Assembly: GCA_016285515.1 (NCBI GenBank)
Contig: JAEEQW010000003.1
Location: 186,316-241,001, forward strand
Length of the DNA: 54,686 bases
Direction of reading: 5' to 3'
Source: Bacteroidales bacterium
GTDB lineage: Bacteria; Bacteroidota; Bacteroidia; Bacteroidales; BM520
Made by a program: the position numbers and the translations under genes. Below the pieces are notes generated by a model that saw only the letters and a list, made by a program, of their open reading frames with translations, made no database searches and was not told the origin of the DNA. This document shows, in pieces, positions 9,403-18,101 of the stretch (within the stretch, counting starts at the first letter, position 1; each line of letters opens with the position of its first letter).

Positions 9403-12400
9403 TTATTCACTTTCCTTTTCCGGGGTTAATCTCTCGTGCACTTTCTGGAAGACGATATACAAGGCCGGAGTGACGAACAGGATGGCGAGGATACCCACCA
9501 GCATACCGCCTACCACAGCTATGGACAACGATTTGTTACCCACAGCACCAGCACCGCCTTCGATGATCAGAGGAATCATACCGATAATCATGGTCAATAC
9601 GGTCATCAGGATTGGACGCAGACGATCTTTACATGCACCGACTGCAGCGTCATAAATCGACATTCCTTCTTGACGCTTCTGGACTGCAAACTCGGTAATG
9701 AGGATGGCGGTCTTTGCCACCAGACCCATCAGCATGATGACACCCGTTTGCACGTAAACGTTGACGCCAACACCCATCAGCGACTCCAAGGGGCGAACTG
9801 CGAGGTAAGCTCCGAAGATGCCGAACGGAATGGACAACAGCACTGCGAACGGGATGAATACTGAGTTGTACAAGCAAGCGAGAATGAGGTAAATCAGCAA
9901 CACAGCGATGCCGTAGATGATGATGGTGTCGTTTGACTCGGCGCTCTCAGCTTCTTCACGGGCCATACCACCGTACTCGTAACTGTAGCCTTCAGGAAAC
10001 ACCTCTTTCATCAACTCGTCAACAGCGGTACGCACATGCGCTGAGGTGTAACCTGAGGCAGGCATGACACTAAGGTTGTAGCATGAGAAGAGGTTGAACC
10101 TGCGTTCTTGCGAAGGCCCCATCATCGGCGTGAGAGTGACAAACTCTGACACCGGAGTCATCTGGTTTCCAGCTTGAACGAAAATGCTGTTGAGCGTGCT
10201 CGGCTCCATTCGATATTCGTCGCCAGCCTCCACGAGCACTTGGTACACCTTTCCGTATTGGATGTAGTTAGCGATATACTTTCCGGCAAGGTTGGTGCCG
10301 ATGGTTTCAACGACGGTCTTCGGCGAGACTCCTTTGCGCTTGCAGGCCGCTACGTCAACATCGAGTTTGAACTTCGGATAGTTGGGCGAGTAGGAAGCCA
10401 TAGCTGCCAAGACCTCTGGACGGTTTTGCAGCTTCTGAGTGAACTCAGTCGCGTAGGCGATAAAGGTCTCATCATCGTCGTTTGAGCTGTTTTGGAGGTT
10501 CAACTCCATCATGGAACCTGTACCATAACCTGGAATTTGAGGCATCTGGAAAGGCGTGACATCGGCCTCCGGCATGTTCACCCTTGCCCACAAGCCGATT
10601 TGTTTCTGCACATCTGCGATGCTGTAGAACTTACGATCGTCCCAGTTCTTGAGACGTACCATCAACGTGGCATAGTTGGTACCGGCGCCACCATTCATCA
10701 TGGAGAAACCAGTCATAGCGCCAACTAATTCGGTATCGTCAAGACTCTTGATAAACGCCTCAAGTTTCTCGGCAGCTGCCTCGGTCTCGTTCAAATAAGT
10801 GCCAGGCGTGGTGGTTACGTCAACCAAGAGGAAGCCTTGGTCTTCCTGAGGAACCAATTCCTGCTGGGCTGTATTCATGAGCCAAACCATACCTAAACTG
10901 AAAGCAATCAACAGAATCCAAGCGAAAATCGGACGCTTGATGAATTTGCCGACACCTTTTACATATTTGCCCAACAAGGCGTTATACGCTGCATTGTAGC
11001 CTATCTTAACGTAATAATTGAGTCCTTTCCGCTCTTTGTCGTCTGGGTTCTTGGGCTTAAACAAAATAGCGCAGAGGGCAGGACAGATGGTCAGAGCCGA
11101 GAGGCAGGATATTCCCACCGAACCCGCCATGATGAAACCGAACTGCTTGAAGAAGGTGCCTGAGGTTCCCGACATGAAGGTCACGGGGATGAACACAGCC
11201 ATAAACACCAATGTCGTTGATATAACGGCTGCCGTCACTTCGTTCAGTGCGGCGGTGGTGGCTGAGGCAGCCGACTTGTATTTTCCGGTCTCCATTTTCG
11301 CCATCACTTCTTCCACCACCACGATGGCATCATCGACCACAGTACCGATGGCTAACACCAACGCAAATAGTGTCAACAAATTAAGCGAGAATCCCATAGC
11401 TTTCACGATGCTGAAGGCTCCAATCAACGACACGATGATGGATACCGAAGGAACCAACGTAGCCTTGAAGTCCTGAAGGAACAGATACACGATGAGAATC
11501 ACAAGGATAATGGCTACGATAAGGGTCTCAACCACGCTGTGCATGGAAGCATAAAGGAAGTCGTCGGAAGTCTCCAAAAGCTTAAACTCCAATCCTGCAG
11601 GCAATGACTTCGAGAGTTCCTCAATCACCTTGTTGATCTCGGCGTTGACCTGAGTTGCGTTGGCGCCAGGTGACTGTTTGACGATAAACGTGGCACCTGG
11701 ATGTCCATCAATGTTAGAGCGATAGTCATACGACTTGGTTCCAAGCTCCACGTTGGCAATATCTTTCAGACGCACAATCTCGCCGTCAGAAGATGCTCGG
11801 ACAATAATCTGTTCGAATTCGCTCATGTCATTGAGTAGTCCGTGGAACTCGATATCAATCTTGTTTACGGTACTTTCGATTCTACCGGCAGGCGACACCA
11901 AGTGCTGCTCGTTAATGGCAGTGATGATTTCGTTCGGTGTGATGCCGTAGGAGGCCATCACGTCCGGTTTTATCCAGATACGCACACCGTAGGTGTCACC
12001 GATGAGCTGGGTAAGACCCACACCAGTGACGCGGCTTACTCTTGGTATTACGTTGATATCCAAGTAGTTGGTGATGAATTTCTGATCAAATCGGTCGTCG
12101 GTGCTTTCTAAGGAGAGGATCTGCAAGATTGAGTTGACACTCTTTTTTACGACGATACCTTGTGTGATTACATCGGAAGGCAACAGGCCCTCGGCTTGAC
12201 TCACGCGGTTTTGTACGTCCACGGTGGCTTGGTCAGGATCAGTGCCCTGTTTGAAATACACGTCAATTTCGGCGCTTCCGTTCGAGAAGGCCGTTGAAGA
12301 GATATACATCATGTTCTCCACGCCGTTTACCTGTTGCTCAATAGGCATGATAACTGATTTCATCACTGAGGAGACGTCAGCGCCAGGATAGTTGGTCTGG

Positions 12401-12549
12401 ATGATGACCTCGGGAGGTGCGATGTTAGGGTATTGCTCGATTGGCAAGGAGAAGAGTCCCACTACGCCGATGAGGCAGATCAGCACAGCGACGGCAAGAG
12501 CTGCCACCCAGTGCTTGACAAAATATTTTTGTTTATTGGCGTTTTCCAT
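9403..12549 (-). CDS. RND efflux pump permease, HAE1 (AcrB/MexB-like)
   Basis: 1048 residues, the normal length of AcrB-type pumps. The N-terminus (SLPIEQYPNIAPPEV, IQTNYPGADVSSV) is diagnostic of hydrophobe/amphiphile exporters. Helix 4 carries the proton-relay pair in IGTVVDDAIVVVEEV, and the second half has the matching IYGIAVLLIYLILACLYNSV. Large porter domains separate helices 1-2 and 7-8. It pumps hydrophobic drugs, bile salts or detergents from the periplasm to the outside using the proton gradient. It starts 2 bases after the adaptor gene and is followed by the outer-membrane channel gene; no TetR-type regulator is adjacent. Confidence 0.96.
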   Translation of the reverse strand: MENANKQKYFVKHWVAALAVAVLICLIGVVGLFSLPIEQYPNIAPPEVIIQTNYPGADVSSVMKSVIMPIEQQVNGVENMMYISSTAFSNGSAEIDVYFKQGTDPDQATVDVQNRVSQAEGLLPSDVITQGIVVKKSVNSILQILSLESTDDRFDQKFITNYLDINVIPRVSRVTGVGLTQLIGDTYGVRIWIKPDVMASYGITPNEIITAINEQHLVSPAGRIESTVNKIDIEFHGLLNDMSEFEQIIVRASSDGEIVRLKDIANVELGTKSYDYRSNIDGHPGATFIVKQSPGANATQVNAEINKVIEELSKSLPAGLEFKLLETSDDFLYASMHSVVETLIVAIILVILIVYLFLQDFKATLVPSVSIIVSLIGAFSIVKAMGFSLNLLTLFALVLAIGTVVDDAIVVVEEVMAKMETGKYKSAASATTAALNEVTAAVISTTLVFMAVFIPVTFMSGTSGTFFKQFGFIMAGSVGISCLSALTICPALCAILFKPKNPDDKERKGLNYYVKIGYNAAYNALLGKYVKGVGKFIKRPIFAWILLIAFSLGMVWLMNTAQQELVPQEDQGFLLVDVTTTPGTYLNETEAAAEKLEAFIKSLDDTELVGAMTGFSMMNGGAGTNYATLMVRLKNWDDRKFYSIADVQKQIGLWARVNMPEADVTPFQMPQIPGYGTGSMMELNLQNSSNDDDETFIAYATEFTQKLQNRPEVLAAMASYSPNYPKFKLDVDVAACKRKGVSPKTVVETIGTNLAGKYIANYIQYGKVYQVLVEAGDEYRMEPSTLNSIFVQAGNQMTPVSEFVTLTPMMGPSQERRFNLFSCYNLSVMPASGYTSAHVRTAVDELMKEVFPEGYSYEYGGMAREEAESAESNDTIIIYGIAVLLIYLILACLYNSVFIPFAVLLSIPFGIFGAYLAVRPLESLMGVGVNVYVQTGVIMLMGLVAKTAILITEFAVQKRQEGMSIYDAAVGACKDRLRPILMTVLTMIIGMIPLIIEGGAGAVGNKSLSIAVVGGMLVGILAILFVTPALYIVFQKVHERLTPEKESE

Positions 12550-12551
12550 CG

Positions 12552-13700
12552 TTATCTCACTTTAACACCGTTTGACAATTTACCAGCACCGTTGGTGATG
12601 ACTTCATCGCCGGGGTTGAGGCCTTCGGTGATGTAATATTCTGTTCCGTCGTTGGAAGGATATACCTTGCAGATGATGCCTTCCACTGTGCCGTCTTGTT
12701 TGATGCGATAAAACATCATTTGGTCTTGCAGACGCACGGCAGCGGTTTGAGGCACGCACAGAACGCTGTCCAATTCGATAGGAAGTATGACGTTGGCTGA
12801 TAAACCGGAACGAAGCACACCGTTAGGGTTCTCGAATTCAGCCTCACAAAGCACCGTGCCTGTTGTCGGGTTGACAATAGCGTCGATCTTCGTTACCACT
12901 CCTTCTTTGTCATAGGTGGAACCGTCTTTAAGTTTGAGTTTCAGTTTTGGCATGGCATTACCGATGAAAGTGCCCTTGGGGCCTTCCATACCTTTTGGGC
13001 CGATACGCAAACCAAATTCCTTGACAATACGAAGCAACTCGGATTCTGTAAGTGAAAAGTCGGCATCAACCAAACTGTTGTCACTCACCGTGCAGAGATA
13101 TTGGGTGCGAGTAGCCATGTCGCCGACATCAAAACCGTTGGCATCGACATATCCAGTGACAGGCGCGGTCACGGTGCAATAGCCTAGGTTGGTTCTTGCT
13201 ATATTGAGCTGGGCTTCAGCCTGAATAACCGATGCCTGTGCCGAATTGTATTCATTAAGGCTGGTTTGGAGTACGTAGTCACTGATGATTTTCTTTTCAA
13301 AAAGTTTCAGATTCGACTCATACTGAAGCTTTGTGGTCTCCATTTTTGCTTTTGCCACGCCAAGGTTGGCCGCAGCCGACTTCACACTGAGCTGGTATTC
13401 GGTAGGGTCGATGACATAGAGCGTTTGGCCTTTTTTGACCTTGGTGCCGCTGGAGAAACTCTTCTTTGTGACGAGACCTTCAATTTGTGGATAAACCTTG
13501 ATTTCAGTCGTACCGCACGTTGTTGCCGGAAATGACATGTTGTACACACGGCTTTCGGGCTGAAGCACCTTGCTCTCGTATTTCACCTGCGGCATTGCCG
13601 CGTTTTTGTTCTTGTTTCCGCTTTTGCAGGAAGTCATTATGCAGGAGGCCAAGACTAGCGCTGAACATAACAAAAGAAACGTTTTATTCATATTGCTCAT
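12552..13700 (-). CDS. RND efflux periplasmic adaptor (membrane fusion) lipoprotein
   Basis: 382 residues with a lipoprotein-type signal (Cys20 or, more likely, Cys25 in MTSC). The order of parts is that of AcrA/MexA: a split lipoyl domain (IEGLVTKKSFSSGTKVKKGQTLYVID and TVTAPVTGYVDANGFDVGD), a helical hairpin between them (about 115-170), a beta-barrel and a membrane-proximal domain ending in LNPGDEVITNGAGKLSNG. It joins the permease to the TolC-like duct. It is the first gene of the four-gene minus-strand efflux operon. A second in-frame ATG three codons in is an alternative start. Confidence 0.95.
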   Translation of the reverse strand: MSNMNKTFLLLCSALVLASCIMTSCKSGNKNKNAAMPQVKYESKVLQPESRVYNMSFPATTCGTTEIKVYPQIEGLVTKKSFSSGTKVKKGQTLYVIDPTEYQLSVKSAAANLGVAKAKMETTKLQYESNLKLFEKKIISDYVLQTSLNEYNSAQASVIQAEAQLNIARTNLGYCTVTAPVTGYVDANGFDVGDMATRTQYLCTVSDNSLVDADFSLTESELLRIVKEFGLRIGPKGMEGPKGTFIGNAMPKLKLKLKDGSTYDKEGVVTKIDAIVNPTTGTVLCEAEFENPNGVLRSGLSANVILPIELDSVLCVPQTAAVRLQDQMMFYRIKQDGTVEGIICKVYPSNDGTEYYITEGLNPGDEVITNGAGKLSNGVKVR

Positions 13701-13778
13701 TTTTAATTATTTAATAATATTCATTCGTTGGTGCAAACGCATTTTGTTGTCTGCCATAAAACGACAAATCGTTTTCCA

Positions 13779-14189
13779 TCAGCCTTGGAAGTTCATGGTG
13801 ATTTTGACGATAACATCGGGGTGCAGCGAGCGTCCCACTGGACAACTTTCGGCGGCGGCCCAAAGCAGGGCTTTCTGCTTTTCGGTGTATTCCTTGGCTG
13901 GGAAGTTGAACACGAGGTCGATCTGTCCGATGCGACGCGGGTCGGCTGCCATTGTTTTTGTCACTTCGTAGGTGGTGCCGTCGATGTCGAATTTGTGGCC
14001 TTGTGCGCTGATGCCCATGATGGTCATCATGCAGCCTGCGAGGGCGGCGCAGGCAAGGTCGGTGGGCGAGAAGGCTTCGCCTTTGCCGTGGTTGTCGGTG
14101 GGGGCATCGGTCAAAATGGTGTTGCCCGATTGCAAGTGGGTCATCTCGTTGCGGAGATTGCCCTTGTATGTTCCTTTGATAGTAGCCAT
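13779..14189 (-). CDS. OsmC family protein
   Basis: 136 residues, the usual size for the OsmC/Ohr superfamily. The motifs FSPTDLACAALAGCMMTIMGI and SCPVGRSLHPDV each hold one of the two conserved redox cysteines (in AGCMM and ESCPVG). Such proteins reduce organic hydroperoxides, usually with a lipoylated or thiol partner. The gene starts 10 bases after deoC and is probably co-transcribed with it. Confidence 0.9.
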   Translation of the reverse strand: MATIKGTYKGNLRNEMTHLQSGNTILTDAPTDNHGKGEAFSPTDLACAALAGCMMTIMGISAQGHKFDIDGTTYEVTKTMAADPRRIGQIDLVFNFPAKEYTEKQKALLWAAAESCPVGRSLHPDVIVKITMNFQG

Positions 14190-14199
14190 ATCGTATTTT

Positions 14200-15048
14200 T
14201 TAATTTTGTTTGTTTATTTGTTCCAAAATGAGTCCAGCCAAACGGCTCGTGCCTACGCGGAAAAGGTTCGGGTTGAGCCACTGTTCGCCGAGGATGTTTT
14301 TTACCAAATAAAAATAGGTGAGGGCGTCCTCAGGAGTTTTCATGCCTCCGGCAGGCTTGAAGCCGACCTTCTTGCCTGTGGTTTCGTAATATTCCTTGAT
14401 GGTGTCAATCATGACGATGGCGGCCAAAGGCGTGGCAGCCACCGGTACCTTGCCAGTCGAAGTCTTGATGAAGTCAGCACCCGCGAGGATGGCCAACTCA
14501 CTGGCCTTGCGGATGTTCTCAACGGTCTTCAGTTCACCCGTCTCAAGGATAACTTTCAGGTGGGCTTTGTCGCCGCATGTAGCCTTGATGGTTTTGATTT
14601 CGTCGAAGACCTCATCGTAACGTCCAGCGAGGAACGTGCCGCGCGAGATGACCATATCGACCTCATCGGCACCTTCGTTGACGCAGTATTCCACCTCCTT
14701 GACTTTCAGTTCGAAAGGCATCTGTCCCGAGGGGAAACAGCAGGCCACTGTCGCCACACGGATGTTGCTGCCAGCCAACAGTTGTTTGGCCTGACGGATG
14801 AAAGGGCTGTAGATGCAGATAGCTGGTACGGAGAGGTATGGCTTCTGTTTCGGGAAGCTCAAGGCCTTCTCGCAGAATTCTTTGATTTTCTCTGCATTAT
14901 CAAAAGCCTCCAATGTCGTGAAATCGATGCTTTGGAAGATAGTCTTCAAGGCTTCTTTCTCGTTTCCTTTTTTCTTTTCTTCGTTGACAATCAGCGTAAT
15001 GCGCTCATTGAGTGCTTCTTCGCTATGGTTGTAGGGTTTGAATAGCAT
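14200..15048 (-). CDS. deoC: Deoxyribose-phosphate aldolase
   Basis: 282 residues from the ATG at 15048. A longer frame reaches 15111, but that extension overlaps the predicted promoter box at 15068-15075, so the shorter start is preferred. DeoC splits 2-deoxyribose 5-phosphate into glyceraldehyde 3-phosphate and acetaldehyde through a Schiff base. The active-site motifs are all present: ADEVDMVI (Asp131), DFIKTSTGK (Lys195, the Schiff-base lysine) and FKPAGGMKT (Lys231). It allows use of deoxynucleosides as carbon source. osmC follows on the same strand. Confidence 0.96.
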   Translation of the reverse strand: MLFKPYNHSEEALNERITLIVNEEKKKGNEKEALKTIFQSIDFTTLEAFDNAEKIKEFCEKALSFPKQKPYLSVPAICIYSPFIRQAKQLLAGSNIRVATVACCFPSGQMPFELKVKEVEYCVNEGADEVDMVISRGTFLAGRYDEVFDEIKTIKATCGDKAHLKVILETGELKTVENIRKASELAILAGADFIKTSTGKVPVAATPLAAIVMIDTIKEYYETTGKKVGFKPAGGMKTPEDALTYFYLVKNILGEQWLNPNLFRVGTSRLAGLILEQINKQN

Positions 15049-15067
15049 GATAGTAGGATTCAGGCTA

Positions 15068-15075
15068 CAAATGTA
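15068..15075 (-). promoter_or_regulatory. Predicted promoter (-7 TACATTTG) of deoC-osmC
   Basis: Reading the minus strand, TACATTTG fits TAnnTTTG and lies about 20 bases before the deoC ATG at 15048. It decides between the two possible deoC starts. Confidence 0.5.
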
Positions 15076-15128
15076 GGATTTTTTTTGAAAAGAAATGATA
15101 TGTGATTTCAAATTTCACGAAAAAGCGT

Positions 15129-15136
15129 TACTTTTG
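15129..15136 (+). promoter_or_regulatory. Predicted promoter (-7 TACTTTTG) for the structured leader
   Basis: TACTTTTG fits TAnnTTTG; transcription would start near 15143 and run through the self-complementary region and terminator toward the HTH gene. It diverges from the deoC promoter 54 bases away. Confidence 0.45.
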
Positions 15137-15142
15137 CGCAAT

Positions 15143-15361
15143 AAACCCTTAAAAACATTTATCGAAAAAACAAAATAGAATCATAGATATTTAGAATAGC
15201 ATTTCAAAACGAATTCTTGAGCATCAATTTCCACAAAGTCTCAATAGAGACACCATATCAAGAATCTGTTATGAAACGCCAGTATTGGCGTGGAATAACT
15301 TGTTGATATGGTGGGCGTGGAAACCCGATGCTCGGCAAGTAATCAATTCCACGCTTTTTTT
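15143..15361 (+). ncRNA. Structured RNA / attenuator-like leader, rod-shaped fold
   Basis: The 5' limit is inferred from the promoter box. A long rod can be drawn by eye: GAATT 15211-15215 with 15346-15350; CTT 15216-15218 with 15338-15340; GAGCATC 15219-15225 with 15328-15334; TTTCCAC 15228-15234 with 15318-15324; CACCATATCAA 15251-15261 with 15304-15314 (11 perfect pairs); then an open bubble; then a tip hairpin ACGCCA 15276-15281 with 15286-15291. A competing hairpin, GCGTGGAA 15316-15323 with 15348-15355, is followed by six Ts at 15356-15361. Two readings fit: a 6S-like regulatory RNA (long rod with central bubble), or a two-state attenuator for the HTH gene. I cannot name a family. Confidence 0.6.
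15316..15361 (+). terminator. Intrinsic terminator abutting a start codon
   Basis: An 8-bp stem GCGTGGAA/TTCCACGC (15316-15323 and 15348-15355) precedes TTTTTT, and the next bases are the ATG of the HTH gene at 15362. The left arm is also used by the competing rod fold. Confidence 0.55.
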
Positions 15362-15571
15362 ATGCATATCGGGCAACATATAAAAGAGGTAATGCGGCAG
15401 CAAGGAACAACGGCCACGCAGTTGGCCAAGGACATCTGCTGTACCCGCCCGCATATCCATAGGATTTTCCGAAAAGAGAACATTGATATCGCATTGCTTG
15501 AACGCATTTCCACTGCACTTAAATATGATTTCTTTCATGACCTTTCTGAAGAGTTTAAAAAGAAGGTGTAA
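15362..15571 (+). CDS. Small XRE-type helix-turn-helix protein
   Basis: 69 residues from the ATG at 15362. A longer open frame (from 15308) exists, but the family-typical start is MHIGQHIKEVMRQQG, so the downstream ATG is chosen. The body has an HTH of the XRE kind (ATQLAKDICCTRPHIHRIFRKENID) and a short C-terminal helix (TALKYDFFHDLSEEF). It is a probable DNA-binding regulator, of a type that is common in Bacteroidales; its targets are unknown. The start codon lies directly after the T-run of a terminator hairpin, so its expression may depend on readthrough. Confidence 0.75.
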   Translation: MHIGQHIKEVMRQQGTTATQLAKDICCTRPHIHRIFRKENIDIALLERISTALKYDFFHDLSEEFKKKV

Positions 15572-15635
15572 CTAATACGGTTACTGTTACCGAATTGGAT
15601 ACAATAGTAGAGCAGTTTAGTATAATTTATGTCGA

Positions 15636-15643
15636 TATTTTTG
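15636..15643 (+). promoter_or_regulatory. Predicted promoter (-7 TATTTTTG) of the caspase locus
   Basis: TATTTTTG fits TAnnTTTG, 54 bases before the first gene of the nine-gene run (15697). Confidence 0.45.
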
Positions 15644-15696
15644 TATTTTAAATTTCTAACTGCAGGCGACAGAATAAAGACTGCCATTTTTTAAAT

Positions 15697-16230
15697 ATGA
15701 GAAAAACAGTATTATTGTTGGCGATGCTCCTTCCAGGTGTATTCTGTATGGCATCATGTGGAGGGTGGGGTAAAAAATCGCCGAAGAAGCTAATTCAGCC
15801 AGACTCGGCCGTGTATTCCATGTTAGGCAAAACCATGTCGGAAGTGCTATTCAATCCGACAAGCGTGACTTGTTACACATTGAAAGGTAAGACTGAGGTG
15901 GGTCCGTCGGATTATCAAGTGGAACCTCATTGGGTACGTGATTCCTTAGTTGGGGAACTCTCTCCTGATTTGTACGGCATTCTTCAATTCGCACTTATAG
16001 CAAACTGTGAGAATTACAAGGATGACTCGTTACGACTCAAAGCTCCATACGTTCCCGTGCTGGAGTTTGAGTTTTGCAAAAAAAAGACGGAAGTTCATAT
16101 TATCATATCTGTTCAAGATCGAACATGGACCATCATGTACGATGACAAGAGACAAGTTCACTTCAACTATCACGATTGTGACTTGATTGAACGTTTTTGT
16201 GCGTTGTTTTTAAAACCCGAAAATAATTAA
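15697..16230 (+). CDS. Lipoprotein of unknown function, first gene of caspase locus
   Basis: 177 residues. The signal LLLAMLLPGVFCMAS ends at Cys21, a lipobox, so it should be a lipoprotein. The mature part has mixed alpha/beta character, with a segment KTEVHIIISVQDRTWTIMYDD and a cysteine-bearing tail (DCDLIERFCALF). I recognise no domain. It leads the run of exported proteins and is 15 bases before the caspase-like gene, so a shared transcript is likely. Confidence 0.75.
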   Translation: MRKTVLLLAMLLPGVFCMASCGGWGKKSPKKLIQPDSAVYSMLGKTMSEVLFNPTSVTCYTLKGKTEVGPSDYQVEPHWVRDSLVGELSPDLYGILQFALIANCENYKDDSLRLKAPYVPVLEFEFCKKKTEVHIIISVQDRTWTIMYDDKRQVHFNYHDCDLIERFCALFLKPENN

Positions 16231-16245
16231 AATAATTAAGGAGAT

Positions 16246-17415
16246 ATGAAAATGAATAAAAGATTGTTTTTAGCACTAATTGCTATTTTATTGATTGCAG
16301 GGAACGCCTCCGCCCAAACACTCCATGTCATCAATTTCTGTAATACCCTCGACCCAAGGATAGGATGTGCGGAGGACTATGATCGTACCATTCGCGAGTC
16401 AAGCTTAATTGGAGAGTTTCTGGGATATGGGGTGAGTTTTTATTGCGGTGAAGGTGAGGATTGTTCTAAAGATAAGCTGATGGGCACGTTGAGTTCGCTT
16501 GCATGCAAGAAGGACGATGTCATCTTGTTCTACTACTCGGGACACGGAACTCGTTCCTCCCAAGACAAAAGCGAGTTTCCACAAATGTGCCTCAAATATG
16601 AAGGCTACGAAGAGGAAAATTTCGTTGCAGTACATACAGTAGTTGAAGAACTAAGTAAAAAAGATGCCCGTTTCACTTTAGTGGTGACTGACTGCTGTAA
16701 CAATACTGCCCCTGGTGTGTCTGTTAAGAGTTTGGTAAGCAAAGACGGCGGTCCTATTAGTGACGAAGACATGAATGCCATTGCCCGCAATTATCGCAAG
16801 TTGTTCCTTGAAAACCCGGGAATGGTTGTCGTGACTAGCAGTAAAAAAGGACAGACTTCTGCGGGTGGCGAAGGCATGGGCGGCTTGTTTTCCATACAGT
16901 TCTTTGAGAACAGTCTTTATGCTGCTGTCACTGGTGTAATCCCTGCCACTTGGAATGATGTGCTGAAAGATACTTACGATGGTGTGAAAAACATTTCCTC
17001 GCATTCGGATAAAATTCCCCTTCAAGAACCTTATTTTGAGATTAATATGAACAATTCTTCTTCGGGCTCCAATGTGCCCCAACCCAATCCATCTATCAAT
17101 CCTACACCTGTTGTTGCAGTCGAAAGTGATTTTGCCAGCGATTTGGCAACCTTGCTGGACATTTCCCGTTCGGAGGACTGGCGTATCAACCAGGCCAATA
17201 ATTTGGCAAACAAATACTTTACTTCCGATGCCACAGTGGCCACAGTGGGCCGTAACGGCACAACAATCATTGAGTATGAAACTGCTCGTGATTTTCTGCG
17301 CCGCATTGCAGTTTCCCAATTTATCCAAAAGATTAATGTCATCAAGGAGACTACCGATTCAACGGGTAAAAAACGGAACTATATCAAAATTCAAGAAATT
17401 AGAAAATCAAAGTAA
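16246..17415 (+). CDS. Exported caspase-fold (C14-like) cysteine protease with C-terminal accessory domain
   Basis: 389 residues. A signal peptide (residues 1-24, ending ASAQ) is followed by a caspase/metacaspase-type domain (about 25-265). The catalytic histidine is His100 in FYYSGHGTR and the cysteine is Cys151 (or Cys150) in LVVTDCCNN, each at the end of a hydrophobic strand as the fold requires. A Pro/Asn/Ser-rich linker (about 270-292) leads to a separate C-terminal domain of about 100 residues (FASDLATLLDISRS to the end) that resembles parts of neighbouring proteins. Export means it acts in the periplasm or outside, unlike regulatory intracellular caspase homologues. Substrate specificity is unknown; metacaspases and orthocaspases usually cut after Arg/Lys. 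Confidence 0.88.
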   Translation: MKMNKRLFLALIAILLIAGNASAQTLHVINFCNTLDPRIGCAEDYDRTIRESSLIGEFLGYGVSFYCGEGEDCSKDKLMGTLSSLACKKDDVILFYYSGHGTRSSQDKSEFPQMCLKYEGYEEENFVAVHTVVEELSKKDARFTLVVTDCCNNTAPGVSVKSLVSKDGGPISDEDMNAIARNYRKLFLENPGMVVVTSSKKGQTSAGGEGMGGLFSIQFFENSLYAAVTGVIPATWNDVLKDTYDGVKNISSHSDKIPLQEPYFEINMNNSSSGSNVPQPNPSINPTPVVAVESDFASDLATLLDISRSEDWRINQANNLANKYFTSDATVATVGRNGTTIIEYETARDFLRRIAVSQFIQKINVIKETTDSTGKKRNYIKIQEIRKSK

Positions 17416-17417
17416 TT

Positions 17418-18101
17418 ATGAAAAGATTATTTATCACTTTAGCATTTTGCTTTTCGCTGTCGGTTGCGGCCGTGGCGCAAAACGTCCAACTTGTCAACGA
17501 CCTCGGAATACAATCCGACGAACTCGCCGATGTCCAAGAACGTATTGCCGAAAAAGTAGATGACTTTCAACGCTGGATTCAAGACCTTGCAGGCCGTGGC
17601 AATGTTTCGCACAACACAAAAATAGAAATCTATGACAGAACCCTGAAACTCTTTATAGGAGAAGGTAAATCCTATAGAACTCAAGAACCAAGTCCTTATG
17701 GCGGATATATTGAAAAAGAACATGAGGCTGTTAAGATGACAACTATCAATTCCAAGTACAAGAAACTTAAAAGCCACTATCCGATGACAACCTACTTGTC
17801 AAATCTCATCAAACGCAGCGAAACCCCCAATTATCGGTATTCGCAAATTGTGATTGAGGCTGCTGATGCTGTAAGAGTTGATAATTTCTCAAAAATTGGT
17901 GATGGCAGATATGTTGCTACAGCCCATATCCTCCAACACTTTATGGGCTATAGTTCAGACGGAAGGCGCGTTCAATATGAGGATTACACCGCTAAAACCA
18001 TCACCATTTATATTAACCGTTTGGAAATTAACACTCCAGAAGGAATAAATGTCATTTGGCAAATCCTTTTAGGGGATGTGGACTGTGATGATATATGGTA
18101 A
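17418..18101 (+). CDS. Exported protein of unknown function in caspase locus
   Basis: 227 residues with a clear signal peptide (FITLAFCFSLSVAAVAQ). It starts 2 bases after the caspase stop and overlaps the next gene by 7 bases, so it is translationally coupled to both. The part from about 120 to 190 (YLSNLIKR, then YRYSQIVIEAADAV, GDGRYVATAHIL) follows the same order of motifs as the region LSNYVGHFIDYA ... YSYKVVSCDMLEAPS in the gene at 19553 and the last part of the caspase gene. A shared small alpha+beta (NTF2-like?) module is my inference. No known domain recognised. Confidence 0.75.
   Translation: MKRLFITLAFCFSLSVAAVAQNVQLVNDLGIQSDELADVQERIAEKVDDFQRWIQDLAGRGNVSHNTKIEIYDRTLKLFIGEGKSYRTQEPSPYGGYIEKEHEAVKMTTINSKYKKLKSHYPMTTYLSNLIKRSETPNYRYSQIVIEAADAVRVDNFSKIGDGRYVATAHILQHFMGYSSDGRRVQYEDYTAKTITIYINRLEINTPEGINVIWQILLGDVDCDDIW

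Noticed and set aside
13972..15045. 357-codon plus-strand frame opposite deoC and osmC
   Set aside because: Antisense shadow of two well-recognised genes; no family features.
15308..15361. Upstream extension of the HTH gene
   Set aside because: The extra 18 codons coincide with the terminator hairpin and have no family match.
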